From Ciborinia camelliae (taxonomy: Eukaryota > Ascomycota > Leotiomycetes > Helotiales > Sclerotiniaceae), in NCBI GenBank assembly GCA_025890175.1, contig JANPYM010000008.1:1403650-1467649 (forward strand): a stretch of 64,000 bases of DNA, in the 5' to 3' direction. Below, in pieces: positions 46,986 through 57,300 of this stretch. The translations under genes were made by a program, and so were the position numbers. The notes beneath the pieces are model-generated. The model was not told the origin of the DNA. It worked only from the letters and a program-made list of their open reading frames with translations, and did no database searches. The stretch's first letter is position 1. Each line of letters opens with the position of its first letter.

Positions 46986-48080
46986 GTGCATTTTTTTTCC
47001 GAATCAAGATCTCGGCTACCCTCTTCAAGTATATTGACACCAAGCTCCTGGATATACTTTCCAATTATATCTGAATCAATACCTCGGCCGTCCTGTGAAA
47101 CTGTATTGGAACCAAGATACTGAGCCCCCGCTAAGTGTATTCATATCAAGACCTCGGTCTCCCTGTGCAACTGCATCTGAACCAAGATAATGGCCGCCCC
47201 GGCCAGGTGCATTCATACCAAGAACTTGGTCGCCCTGTGGAACTGTATCTGGACCAGGATACTGGCCGCCCCAGCAAAGTATATTCCGATCAAGAACTCT
47301 GCCACCCTGTGCAACTGTACCCCAGTGTAAACAACGCCCAAATGGATCCCAGTATGAATAATGCTCGGGGTCGAGTCTTCTTATTTTCATAGATTGCACC
47401 ACATCATCGTCTGGATCCATCAATTGGATTGAATCCTCATCCCTTGCCCTTTTTCTCCCTTTAATTGTCTTTGTGCTCATGCCATGTGGTAGTGTGTGAT
47501 TGAGATCGTTTTTTGTACATATACCGGCATGATTTTGTTTAGCACAATTGCTACATCCGCCGTGAAATAAATTTTCGTTCTCAATTCGCACACAATATGG
47601 GAAGACTCCTCTTCCTTCCTCGCAATACTCACAAACTTGGTCTCAAGAATATATGGCTCCACTGCATTTCTGATTAGCTTAAAAATTGATTAATCAATTG
47701 GAATTTGCAACTTACGAACGCTCAATTAATAAAGCAGCTAAAAGTGATTTTGGAAGGTTTGGTATTGTTGATAATAAAGGGAAGCTGCTTCTGGTTTGAA
47801 CATATACAACTGTAGCGTTTCTGCGTTGGACTTTCTCTCCATGAAAAAATGCCCTACGAAATTGAGGCCCTCTCCCTAGTACTGCAGGTTCTAATTCGTT
47901 TTCGCTAATGTGAATCTCGAATGAAGGTTTTCCTCTTCTGGGATCATTTCGACGAGGCCATGGTCCAAGATCGGTTGTAGTCAATGTAGATGGAACTGAC
48001 TGGGGGTTGATCAGTTTCGATGGCTCTGACTGGGGGCTCTGGGGCCTCTGGGGGTTGGACTCGTCATCTGTAGGTGACAT
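46986..48080 (-). pseudogene. Broken DUF3716-like Cys-rich protein gene with 24-residue repeats
   Basis: Exon 1 (from ATG at 48080) encodes a Pro/Ser/Gln-rich head, then SFEIHISENELEPAVLGRG and PNLPKSLLAALLIERS. It is followed by a GTAAGT...CAG intron (about 47713-47668) and NAVEPYILE. Directly after this the frame is lost: a one-base loss near 47640-47650 separates it from CEYCEEGRGVFPYC and CSNCAKQNHAGIC. The cysteine pattern C-x2-C-x9-C-x12-C-x2-C-x8-C resembles the fungal DUF3716 zinc-binding-like domain. Downstream is a basic/acidic linker (GRKRARDEDS) and about three degenerate 24-residue repeats (GDQVLGMN-type, 72-bp DNA units). The repeat spacing drops to 70 bp near 47111, a second frameshift. 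Either a pseudogene or two assembly errors; the former is more likely. Confidence 0.6.
47080..47330. repeat. Degenerate 72-bp tandem repeat
   Basis: Units beginning ACCAAGATAC, ACCAAGATAA and ACCAGGATAC start at 47111, 47181 and 47253 (spacing 70 and 72 bp), with weaker copies on both sides (TATATTCAAGACATCC-like pieces from 46970). On the minus strand they encode the 24-residue repeats of the broken DUF3716-like gene. Confidence 0.75.
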
Positions 48081-49160
48081 GGTGGTTTCCTGGAATCCGA
48101 AGCTGATGGAATCAAAGGAACGGCTAATATTATGTGGTGATCGTTCGATATTGTCATCCCAGAAATTCGATATCAATTCGAACCAGAATGACCTGGCACC
48201 GCCTTCACTTCTACTTCAAATCGACTCAAAAAGTTGACCTCTTCCTATCTCCACCAATACCACACAACAACTTCTGTTTTTCATATAATGCTATAGATAC
48301 TCTCTCTTTTAACAAAAATGATGCGACACAATCTTTTGTTTGGGCTAGAAGTGATGCCTCGAGACTTATTCCTGAAATTAATGTACGTTCTCTATCATAT
48401 TTATCCGCTTGGACAATGAGCCACTAGCACAACGAATTTACAAACGCTAAGAGGGTGATTCTTTATATATGGTGTAGAGAGGTTGATTATGCTAAGCGTA
48501 CGATCCTGAGGCTATATAGGTCCCATGATCGCACCTGCCATCTTAATGCTTAACAACGCCGAGGAGCAGGAGGTCAAGAAGAAGAAGAAGTTCAAGAAAA
48601 ACTACAATAATTTTATTTTAGAAAAGGGCAATGACCAAGTTCGGCTTAAGGATTGTGTATGAAGTGGGAAGTTACGGTACGAACGTCAACTACCTAGAGA
48701 CTCGGATACTGTCTTTATTTTCCAGGCATGTAAATGCCTTTCCCTTATTCTAAGTATGCGTGAAATCGAAATTGAGAGGCGACAATTCGCTCCATATAGT
48801 GATGAAGCATAAGCCAATTATGAGTGGTCAATCGTACATCGATGCTTCAGAGAGCCTTCCAGACAGCTTTTCTTTCTTGAAGAGACGATTCCATGGCTCT
48901 CGCTGGAGGAGCTTTCTGTTTCAATTTGAACAATAAATATCCAAGGCTCTCATGTTCTAGTTCGAATTGAACAATGTCTTTATCAATTTATAAGATTTTA
49001 TAATTTAGATAACTATGTTTTTAGTTATAATTTCCATTATACTACGAGAGCAATATCTTGTAGGTAGATCATATCGTGTAAAGTAATTTCGCGTTTGGAT
49101 CCAATAGTTACACCAGAACATTTTTGAATTGTAACAATAACCCGTAACCAATAACCAAAA
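48081..49160. other. Intergenic spacer
   Basis: The upstream region of the DUF3716-like relic and the 3' flank of the small secreted protein gene. No feature was recognised. Confidence 0.4.
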
Positions 49161-49545
49161 CTATTCACAAAGAGTACGCTTCGCTTGTTGGAAAATAGTC
49201 GCACATTTATATTTTCCACTTGCGTTACAAGCCGTTCCATATTTAACCACATCGTTAACCATCGATACTGAACCATCGCTACGACGGGCTTTCGAGCAAA
49301 CGTCGGTACAATCGAGGTTGCCGATATGAGCGTTCTATAACATTTATTAGATATGAAATTAGCCCTCCTCGAATTTCAAGTTGATTATTTAAAGTTGGGG
49401 TCATTTTCAATGGAAGTAGGTATTTATTTACCCGGTATATACAACAATGAGAGTTATCTGCGAAGAGACATTGACAATATGTGCAAGCTTGTACGCTGTT
49501 GACGGCGGCAAGGAGGAGGAGAGCGATGGAGGTGAATTTAACCAT
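49161..49545 (-). CDS. Small secreted cysteine-rich protein
   Basis: Two exons, 49545-49432 and 49334-49161, with a 97-bp GT-AG intron containing a CTAAT branch-like site; 95 residues. The start MVKFTSIALLLLAAVNSVQA is a clear signal peptide, with cleavage expected before Cys21. The mature chain of about 75 residues has ten cysteines: CTYCQC and HCC in exon 1, then LDCTDVC, TAC, KYKC and TLCE in exon 2, enough for five disulphides. No known domain was recognised. An upstream in-frame ATG (49563) would add six residues; the one chosen gives a textbook leader. Such proteins in plant-associated fungi are often effectors or antimicrobial peptides, but no function can be assigned from sequence. 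Isolated, flanked by relics and LTRs. Confidence 0.8.
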
Positions 49546-50124
49546 TTTGATGATTGGATTCAAAAGATTCCGAAAGATTTAGATGATTCGTTCGATTGAA
49601 AACGAGTATGGTTGTTGGTTGATAAGAAGGTTTTCGAATGAGGAAAGGAAACCTTAAGTGATCTCAGCTGAAGAACTGTTTCATCCAGGTTATAAGGGAT
49701 ATATATATGTATTATTTTATACTCTCTATCGATAGAGTTAACCCCAAGTAAGTATTTCCTATATTCATTAATTAAGGTTTTTCGTATTTAAGCAACAACG
49801 TTACCAACTGCAATTAACTTTTTGCTCGATTTTATTAAGATTTGCGTCATGAAGCTTGGCAATCTCTTGTTTGATTATATATAGTTGTTGATATTATCTT
49901 GGTAGTGATACTAGTATCGATGAAATACTAGTTTATAGAATTGTTAGGATGTGGAATTGAAATTGAAATAATGTATAAATGAATCGGGCTTAGTATATAT
50001 TCTTATCAGTGAGCTTATTAGAAGGTATAATTATTATATATTAAAGAGTTAGGTAAATGCTACGAGAATACGGGAGTTTATATACGCATGGAACCTCCGA
50101 TACAACCACGTATTATATTTACTG
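49546..50124. other. Intergenic spacer
   Basis: AT-rich promoter side of the small secreted protein gene, with a CTATCGATAG palindrome at 49726-49735. Nothing else was seen. Confidence 0.4.
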
Positions 50125-50318
50125 TGTTGATCACTTCGGTTGTAACATAAACGATGTCTTGATGAACTAAAACTGTATGATGGTATTGCTTGATGATGTT
50201 CTAGACCTGGTACTACGAGAGGCTTAGACTCGTGGATTGCCCAGTGCAATCACGTGTCATGCCCAGTGCTCCAGTTGCATACCCGGTCACATGCCTGATT
50301 CACCCTGTATCGCAAAGA
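50125..50318 (-). mobile_element. Diverged solo-LTR-like sequence, inverted copy
   Basis: In reverse orientation this runs TTTGCGATACAGGGTGAATC ... GTGATCAACA. It aligns over nearly its whole length with the plus-strand copy at 50374-50557: shared CAATCACGTG, TAGTAC, CTCGTAGTAC-type and GGTATTG/GTATTG blocks, roughly 70% identity by eye. The two copies form an inverted repeat around a 55-bp spacer. Confidence 0.6.
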
Positions 50319-50373
50319 AATGTTATCTCACCCTTCGGTGATTTGTTACGCAATTATAAAAATCTTTAAAACC

Positions 50374-50557
50374 TGTTGCGATACCAGTGAATCGGGCGTG
50401 TGACTAGTAAATCAGATACATGACTAGCACGTGATTGCGCTAGTCACTCCACGGGCATAAGCCCCTCGTAGTACTAGGTAGCTCTAGAAAACCATCAATC
50501 AATACAATCATATAGTTCATAAGATATCTTATTATCACCTCCGAGGTGATACCGACA
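50374..50557 (+). mobile_element. Solo-LTR-like sequence (TGTTGCG...CCGACA)
   Basis: Starts TGTTGCGATACC and ends TCACCTCCGAGGTGATACCGACA-like, with the TG...CA ends of an LTR and a near-terminal hairpin TATCACCTCCGAGGTGATA at 50533-50551. It shares the GGTGATACCNACA end with the neighbouring LTR at 50571-50715. No target-site duplication was found, consistent with age. Confidence 0.55.
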
Positions 50558-50570
50558 ATATAATACTAAC

Positions 50571-50715
50571 TGTTGGGATAATCATGTGATATGCTGCAGC
50601 AAGCGCATATATACGTAGGTACAATCTGTAGCATAGCACAGTTTAGAAAAACAAGCCGAATAACAATACGATACCATAGTATAATCCGTCTTCACCACCC
50701 ATGGTGATACCAACA
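50571..50715 (+). mobile_element. Solo LTR with 5-bp target-site duplication
   Basis: A 145-bp sequence beginning TGTTGGGATAATC and ending GGTGATACCAACA, with perfect 6-bp terminal inverted repeats TGTTGG/CCAACA. It is flanked on both sides by CTAAC (50566-50570 and 50716-50720), an exact 5-bp target-site duplication. This is the structure of a solo LTR left by recombination of a Ty1/copia-type retrotransposon. It inserted 13 bp beyond the older LTR at 50374-50557. Confidence 0.85.
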
Positions 50716-50720
50716 CTAAC

Positions 50721-51111
50721 AAATACACAAAACGAAGCTTCCTCCGACCCCGATACACAGAATAAAGGTCTTTCCGATACAAACTAGTCACGCAACACAC
50801 TAAACTGGTTCTCTGTCGAAATAACACAAATCGATTTTGTAATGGAGGACAATTTTCTTCGCCAAGGCTCTAAAACATTGATACTTAATCCTTCTTGATA
50901 CTACCGCGTTCAGTTTAGTCCCTTCAAAGTTGTAGGATCTACAGATACTTCGCAATTTCCGTCTCTGTCCATTCCCACAGCTCCTTTCTCAACTTGGGAT
51001 CCTCACTCGCCTTAGTCTTTTTATTGAACTTATTGTATTGTTGTATCGAGCTAGTATATGTAGAACTATTTTATAATAACACTTTTCATCAGACAGCTCT
51101 CCAACAGGCCC
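50721..51111. other. Intergenic spacer
   Basis: Between the LTR cluster and the dehydrogenase relics. No feature was recognised. Confidence 0.4.
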
Positions 51112-51620
51112 CTAGAAGCCACCGCTCTTGATCTCCTCCCTCTTAGCCGTGACTGCGCATAACAGATTATATGTGCCCTGCTCCGGAGTGAGCATTTGGC
51201 CTATGTTCGGTAGATAAGCTAACAGCTTTTGGCTCTACGTCAGGTCCCTCACCAAGGAAGTCTTGACGACACCTGGATGGATTGCGAAGGCCAGAGTGTA
51301 GTGTATATTTCAGCCAGTTCCCGTGCATACAGTAAGTTTGCAAGTTTGCTCTGATCGTAGCGCAGCCATGACCCCAGCATTGGCAAGTCTTTTTCAGTCT
51401 GCAGCTTGTCGAACTGAATACCCCCGGATAGCGCGCCTTTGAACGCAAGGCTAGTCACCATGATGATTCGCACATCCGCACCTGGCTGTGATGCCGTCTT
51501 CTCCAGCAGGGGCAGCAGCTTGCGCACGAGAAGTGAGTGGCCCAACTGGTTTGTAGCAAATTGAATCTCGAAGCCGTCTTTGCTGACGCCAGTTGGCTTA
51601 GCCATGATATCCGCGCAACA
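51112..51620 (-). pseudogene. 5'-truncated short-chain dehydrogenase pseudogene
   Basis: From about 51620 the minus strand reads MAKPTGVSKDGFEIQFATNQ, LGHSLLVRKLLPLLEK, ADVRIIMVTSLAFKG, then the catalytic YDQSK in LRYDQSKLANLLYARELA. A frameshift near 51300 moves LAFAIHPGVVKTSLVRDLT into another frame, a stop follows, and the C-terminal KEEIKSGGF-type end closes at 51112. The N-terminal half of the Rossmann fold (the TGxxxGxG cofactor loop) is absent. Matches the retinol-dehydrogenase-like SDR subgroup. Dead. Confidence 0.8.
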
Positions 51621-51625
51621 AACTA

Positions 51626-51930
51626 TAAAAGCTGTTGGAGCTGCAGCAGGTCATCCGACGAGGAAAGAAAATGTATAGATTGTTCCTGCATCTGTTTACT
51701 ATGCATGTGTGGTTATCGCACAATGGGCCGTTTGGTTATTCAGTCTCGGTTACAAGGAGCCATTGATCAATCGGCGGATGGTCAAGTATCTCACATTGAA
51801 TCGGACCTTTGATATCTCTAAAGCCAAACAGAGGCTTGGATACAGACCCTAAGTTTCCATGCAAGAAGGTATTCAAAGAGCCGTCGACTTCCATGTTGCA
51901 CGTCACCCCGAGGGAAAGAAAACCGATTAG
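51626..51930 (+). pseudogene. C-terminal fragment of a 3beta-HSD/Erg26-like dehydrogenase
   Basis: The plus-strand frame from 51626 reads IKAVGAAAGHPTRKENV, stop, IVPASVYYACVVIAQW, YKEPLINRRMVKY, RTFDISKAKQRLGYRP, stop, VSMQEGIQRAVDFH, to a terminal stop at 51930. The DISKAKQRLGYRP plus EGIQRAVDF end is typical of the sterol-4alpha-carboxylate 3-dehydrogenase / 3beta-hydroxysteroid dehydrogenase family. The two internal stops sit where Trp and another residue are expected. Only about 100 C-terminal residues are present. It begins within a few bases of the oppositely oriented SDR relic, so the two were joined by rearrangement. Confidence 0.75.
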
Positions 51931-53985
51931 TGGGATAGGTTGAGGACAGCTTCAGTTCTGAGCAATGATTTACTGCGCATGAATTTCGCAATATCAATCA
52001 CATATCTGCATCTACTTTACACGCTTTGTTTTTTTTGCGTGTAGTTAATCGCAAGATAATTTTAGATTATTATGCCAAACAAACTATTCAATAGGGACTC
52101 ACAAACTAGACTAATCACGGTATATCACTCGATTAATATACATTTTCCTGCCGGCTGCCAACTTTCGTTGAGTCAAATTTAAGAAACCCCAGGAGCGTGT
52201 TTCGATCTGCATTTCAACGGTTTGCGAATCATATTTCTTTTATAGCCAATCCAGTTACTCTAGCGTTGTTATTTTCAAAAAGTTAACCTAGAGCTGCCTA
52301 ATTCTATCTGCTGGGCACTGAGATTGAACTACAGCTACGGGTAAGACCTAATATCTTTGAGGGGATGGAAGGGATGAGAGTTTCTGGATTGATACGCCCT
52401 CGCGGTCATCTTCAGCGTTGCAGATTATCAGTATGATAGCGAGCACGGAGCTGCACGCGCGGCACCTACCTTGTGAAATTCGTAATAAATTTCAGTTTCA
52501 GTTGACTAGTTTAAAGCTTTTCCTTATCATCACTTATTTTACATGGGTAAGTCCACCAATTTCTAATGATTAGAAAGGGAGATATTAAAACTAGAGTACA
52601 GTCAACTTTTTGGGCGCTTGGAGAATCCGCGTAGTTACAGCCGAGTTCTTCTATATCACCGAGGAGATGAGTGGCAACAAAAGACTGGGCATTATTTGAG
52701 GGGGCTTTAATGATCGATTGAGAAGTTGGTTCATTGCAATCCGCAAAGGCTTTCCTTCGGGCCGTTAGAGAGGCATTTTAATTAGTGTATTGCTGTTTGT
52801 GTTTTTAGATCGAAATTTATTTAGCGAGGACAAAGCTCATGCCCCTTATTAAGCGCGGTTACAAGTACCCCGCAACCTAGCATCGCCCATGAGAGTATCG
52901 TCCTTTTCTGTGATCTTGACTAGTTGCCATCTTTAATTCTAGGTCCCCTTGAACTTTCACAATGTAGAAATGTAGCAAGACAGCAGGTGAGAATATATAT
53001 TGTGTTACAGATAAATTACTACAATGGAGACATCCGCGTGTACATAGATATAATTATCGTGGTGGGAGTGAGGTCCGGAATGAAAGAACGATTTATTGTG
53101 GAGGTTCAAGGTGTTGGCATGCGAGTAGTAGTGGTGAATTATTTCATAGAATTGCATTATATTGATTAGGGAAGTTATTAGCACTTATTTATATCGATCT
53201 GAGGACTTACTACGACGCCCTGGGGTGGATAACTTGAAGGGTACATGTAAAACTTTCTCAAACCATTTGGCAAGTTCTAGCAAATCTCAGACTACAGTCC
53301 GAATTCGACATGTTCCGCTTTTGTCTGTGCCTATGAGGCTCGAACTGCAGCGTTTGCATACCCCCATGTTACATTTAGAAATAAAAAAACAAATATATGA
53401 TCTCGGTTGCTACTGAATATTACCAGGGCTGCAAGTTGGCAGACACTTTCTTCAATCATTCTCCTAATATTATTGTTTGGTGATATGACTGCATATGTGG
53501 TTAAATGAGAAATGCATCAAATGTAGAACTGGATAGGATGGGAAAGTGGTGAACCATAATACGCACACCACAACGGACATTTATACGAGATTCTGTCATA
53601 CTTAAGCTGAAACAGTATCGATAGACTGCACCAGCCTGCATTTCATCATGTTAACAGGTCTTTTTAGGTGTTCAAAAAGAGTTGAAGATTGCTTTTGAAT
53701 GAAGGGCCTATTGAATCCATGTCTTGTATCTATCCAGTTGCTTTCCAAATCAGCTAACAGACTTAGGGAAAATGTTATTGTTATGAATGGGTCGTCCATT
53801 TTGAATCAATGCTTATTTCAATCATAGCAATTACATATTTATCTAGAGAGTTTTTATAAGGTCCCGAGCCCAACAAGCCGGGTATACTGTGGTCAGAAAC
53901 CTCATCTGGATTCATACATCACTGCATTTTAATTAAGTTTGAAGCATCAAGTAACAGTTATGAACCATCTCTCCCCGATAATACA
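51931..53985. other. Intergenic region
   Basis: No gene was recognised; only short ORFs and no conserved motif were seen on either strand. Confidence 0.4.
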
Positions 53986-54354
53986 ATGATTGTGATAGTT
54001 GCTGGCAGCCGCGCGCTCTTGGTGTTGCTCATCTTCCGCTCAACTCAAAATTCGAATGGGAGATCTCAAAATTCAAAGGATTCATCAAGTATGGTCTTGG
54101 TCTACAGCCAAAAGGTTGCACCCATTCAAGCAGATGTTTCTGGATCCCAGCTTGAGCCACTGCCTGAGAGCGATTTTCCGGATCCCAGGCGTATTCTTCA
54201 AATTCAGCAGGAGAGTATTTTTAACCTTACTTCCCACATGAGAGTTCAAGATTATGAGGCAAGAGATATGAGCCGTTATAAGGGGTGTATTGAGAACTCC
54301 AAAGTTGGTGACAAATGCTCAGAAGGTATCCGATTTGTTCATTTTGTTGCGTGA
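53986..54354 (+). CDS. Doubtful hypothetical ORF
   Basis: A 122-codon ATG-started ORF with a hydrophobic N-terminus (IVIVAGSRALLVLLIF) followed by a polar chain containing PESDFPDPRRILQIQQES. No family was recognised, a second frame overlaps it, and there is no intron evidence. It may be chance or a remnant. Listed because it is the longest ATG-started ORF of the 52-62 kb interval. Confidence 0.2.
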   Translation: MIVIVAGSRALLVLLIFRSTQNSNGRSQNSKDSSSMVLVYSQKVAPIQADVSGSQLEPLPESDFPDPRRILQIQQESIFNLTSHMRVQDYEARDMSRYKGCIENSKVGDKCSEGIRFVHFVA

Positions 54355-57300
54355 TCTAGCTGTGGGACGACGTATGGGGATAGACAGAATGCACTGTGTG
54401 AGGCGGACGAGTTGTGAGCTTTCACCGGATTGCCAAATGGGGCTTTTTGCGTAGTTATGACGTGTAAGTCATAAGTAAGAATGGGGTTTGTGAAGACAAG
54501 ATTCTCATTAAGTGTTTCCAACCCATAAAACAGTTGTGTTCTCTTATGGAAATGCTTCAGTCTTGTGTATGGGCCACGCTGTAAACATTTCACTTACCAA
54601 AGACCAGCAACTATAGATCCAATAGTATGCATTCCATTCGGGGGATCATATGCGACACATGCGAGAGTACATTCCATTCGTAACCCCGAAATTCTTCACA
54701 CCCCCCATTATAACGTGACGACATAGTTTATCTTAAACCCAGGCATCCACCAAGCAATCAAGCAATCTTATGACCAAATAGGAGCGGCTAAGATCCTGCT
54801 GCAAATATCGAAGGCAGATGGCGAGAAATTACAGAGAATAGCACATAAAGCTTTGAAGTCGAGATATGCAGTCAACTCTGGCCACAGATACGAATAATAG
54901 TAGCCAAATATAGCCCACCTACAATCGAATCTAGATATCCATCTCCATACATTTTGCAGCAAGTCTTATACATCAACCTATTCTTTCAAACTCGTTAATA
55001 ACACTTCACACAACTATCAATACTCACCCCATCCCGTCCTATCCCACCAAGTTTAACCGAAATTGAAGCACCGTAATGTGAAGTGGAGATACACAGGTAA
55101 TTGTGGTGAATAACGTTAACCTAATGATATTACTACAGCAATTGCGTTCCAGAAAGTGTGGGTGTTTGAACGGCTATAGAGATGGCAGTTCTAAAAAATC
55201 ATCAAAAAATCATCAAAATCTCAAGCGCAAGTCATCGCGCTTGCCAAAAAAAAAAAAACACAAAAACAAAAAAACTTCACTTAACCAAACAACCACATCC
55301 AACATTCACTGCGCATCCACAATTCCTCAAACCAGCCAATAACCACCGCAAAAAAAACCAGCAAAAAATTCAATGCACTCTAGGACAACGCATGATGGAG
55401 GATTGAATCCAAACCAGACGAACTGAGTTTCAACAAACAAGGTCTTCGGATGTGAAGCAGCGGTCCCGTTTGAGGGGATGTGAAAACCCAGTGCGTTACC
55501 ACTGAGCCATCTGGACTTTATTTGTTGTGGGAGGGGGAGCGTTGTTATTGTATTTATCAGCATGATGGCATGGCGGTGAAGAGTGATTGATGATGCCGAT
55601 GATTGAGATTTAAAAATAGGGTGTGGCATGGTTAGAAAGCAAGATGGCAGAAAATTTGAACTTGCAGCTTACATATTCTTAGGGATTGGGTCGCATCGCA
55701 TTTCCTTTGATCTGAAAATACCAAAGTTGTGTAGATTTTCGATCCATCTAAAGAACTTCCATGTGTTCATTTGAATTTTTGGAAATACGCTGAGTATCGG
55801 AAATATACAAGATGGCTTTTAGATATCAACCAACCACTCATGGTTTCAGGTACTGATTTGAAAAAGAACCTACCAGAGAGTTAAGCCTCAAGTAGGGAGT
55901 GTGACAATCTTTTCCGAAGCTTTTCGGAAAGATATTGATCGACATGTTCTAAATTCAACATTGCTAGGAAAAGTATAGATCAAAGAGATACGAAAATCGA
56001 AGCATCCCAACAAAACAACAGAAGATCTTCTCCATTGGGAACCATTCCGATATTCCGCAATATATCAACCACAACCGAGTTGACCCCAAACACACTGGCA
56101 AGCAACTAGCATGCGTGGATGTAGAAACATGTAAAGAAGGACCCATCAATCTTTGACCGTTTACGAGGTTGTACATCAGACTTGAAAGCTGCAAGCCCCT
56201 CATCTTCATCTGAAGAAACCCCAACTTCCATTATGCACAGTGAAAGAAGACGAGAGAATGGTACTGAGAGTATTCAAGTGAAACCTAGAGAAATATCTCG
56301 AGTACCGAATAGAGAATACCCCAAACTGATCCCGCAAGCCGTGGATCTATCCCCTCAGAGCCTTTGCTCAATTTCGCCGAAGTATGGATTCCCCCCCTCT
56401 CACAAGTCGCTATTCGTATCCTTTACAAGAATCTTTCCATGAAAGTTGAAAACTCCATTGAGATACTAGACCAAAGATTCCAGGAGGAAGAAAAGAAAGA
56501 GCCTTGCTATTTCCACATCCCATACCCCATAGTTTGTGTCATGTGCCATGTATGTAGTTCCCATGTCACTTCTACAGAGTGGGTCATATACATCATGATT
56601 CATGACCATCACATCAAGCATGCCATCATCGTCCAGATAATTTATCAAAACAAGAGTCCGCCGCGATAATTAATCTACCCGAAACAAACGATAAAAAGTT
56701 ACCAAAAGTTAAAGTGTGCAAACAATAGGTATATGTATTACATACAGTAGAAAGAAAGTCAGAATTCCACATCATCTCGGGAGTTGTATCATTCTCGGTA
56801 ATAGCACCGATTTTAATTTCTGCTAGATGACTCCGTACGGAACGGAGTCGGTACGGTATGGAGCCGGTATGGATACAGGATCGGAAAATTTCTGTTCCCA
56901 TGACCATGGATTCATTCATGGTGGGTAGAGTGGACTCGGCGGAGTACAGTACTCAGCGGAGTGAGGAGTGGGAGGGAGTTTCGTCTGTGAGTTGCTTTAC
57001 TTTACTTCGTAGGTTAGGTTTTGGACCTTTTAGTTGAGGCAAGGTATGAATATGCAGAGTGACGAAGAAAACCAAGAAATCTTTGGGAAATTGGGAGATG
57101 GAGATGGAGTGGATTCTTTCTTGATAAGATTTATATGTGATAAGACATGCATATATGTATGTGCCAAAATTTATCTGAAGGAGGAATGAAAAACTTTAAA
57201 AGATGTAAGTTTGGATAGGTACCCAAGACCCTATGTAGTTCTCTTAAAATATTATTCTGAATATGAGGAAGGTATCTAAGAATATGCCAATGCTAAATGA

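Noticed and set aside
50040..50640. Extension of the inverted repeat out to about 50640
   Set aside because: Apparent matches beyond 50110 and 50570 are weak, and the right side is interrupted by the solo LTR with its own target duplication.
55103..55342. Lys/Ser-rich 79-codon ORF
   Set aside because: Driven by an A-rich tract; no other coding sign.
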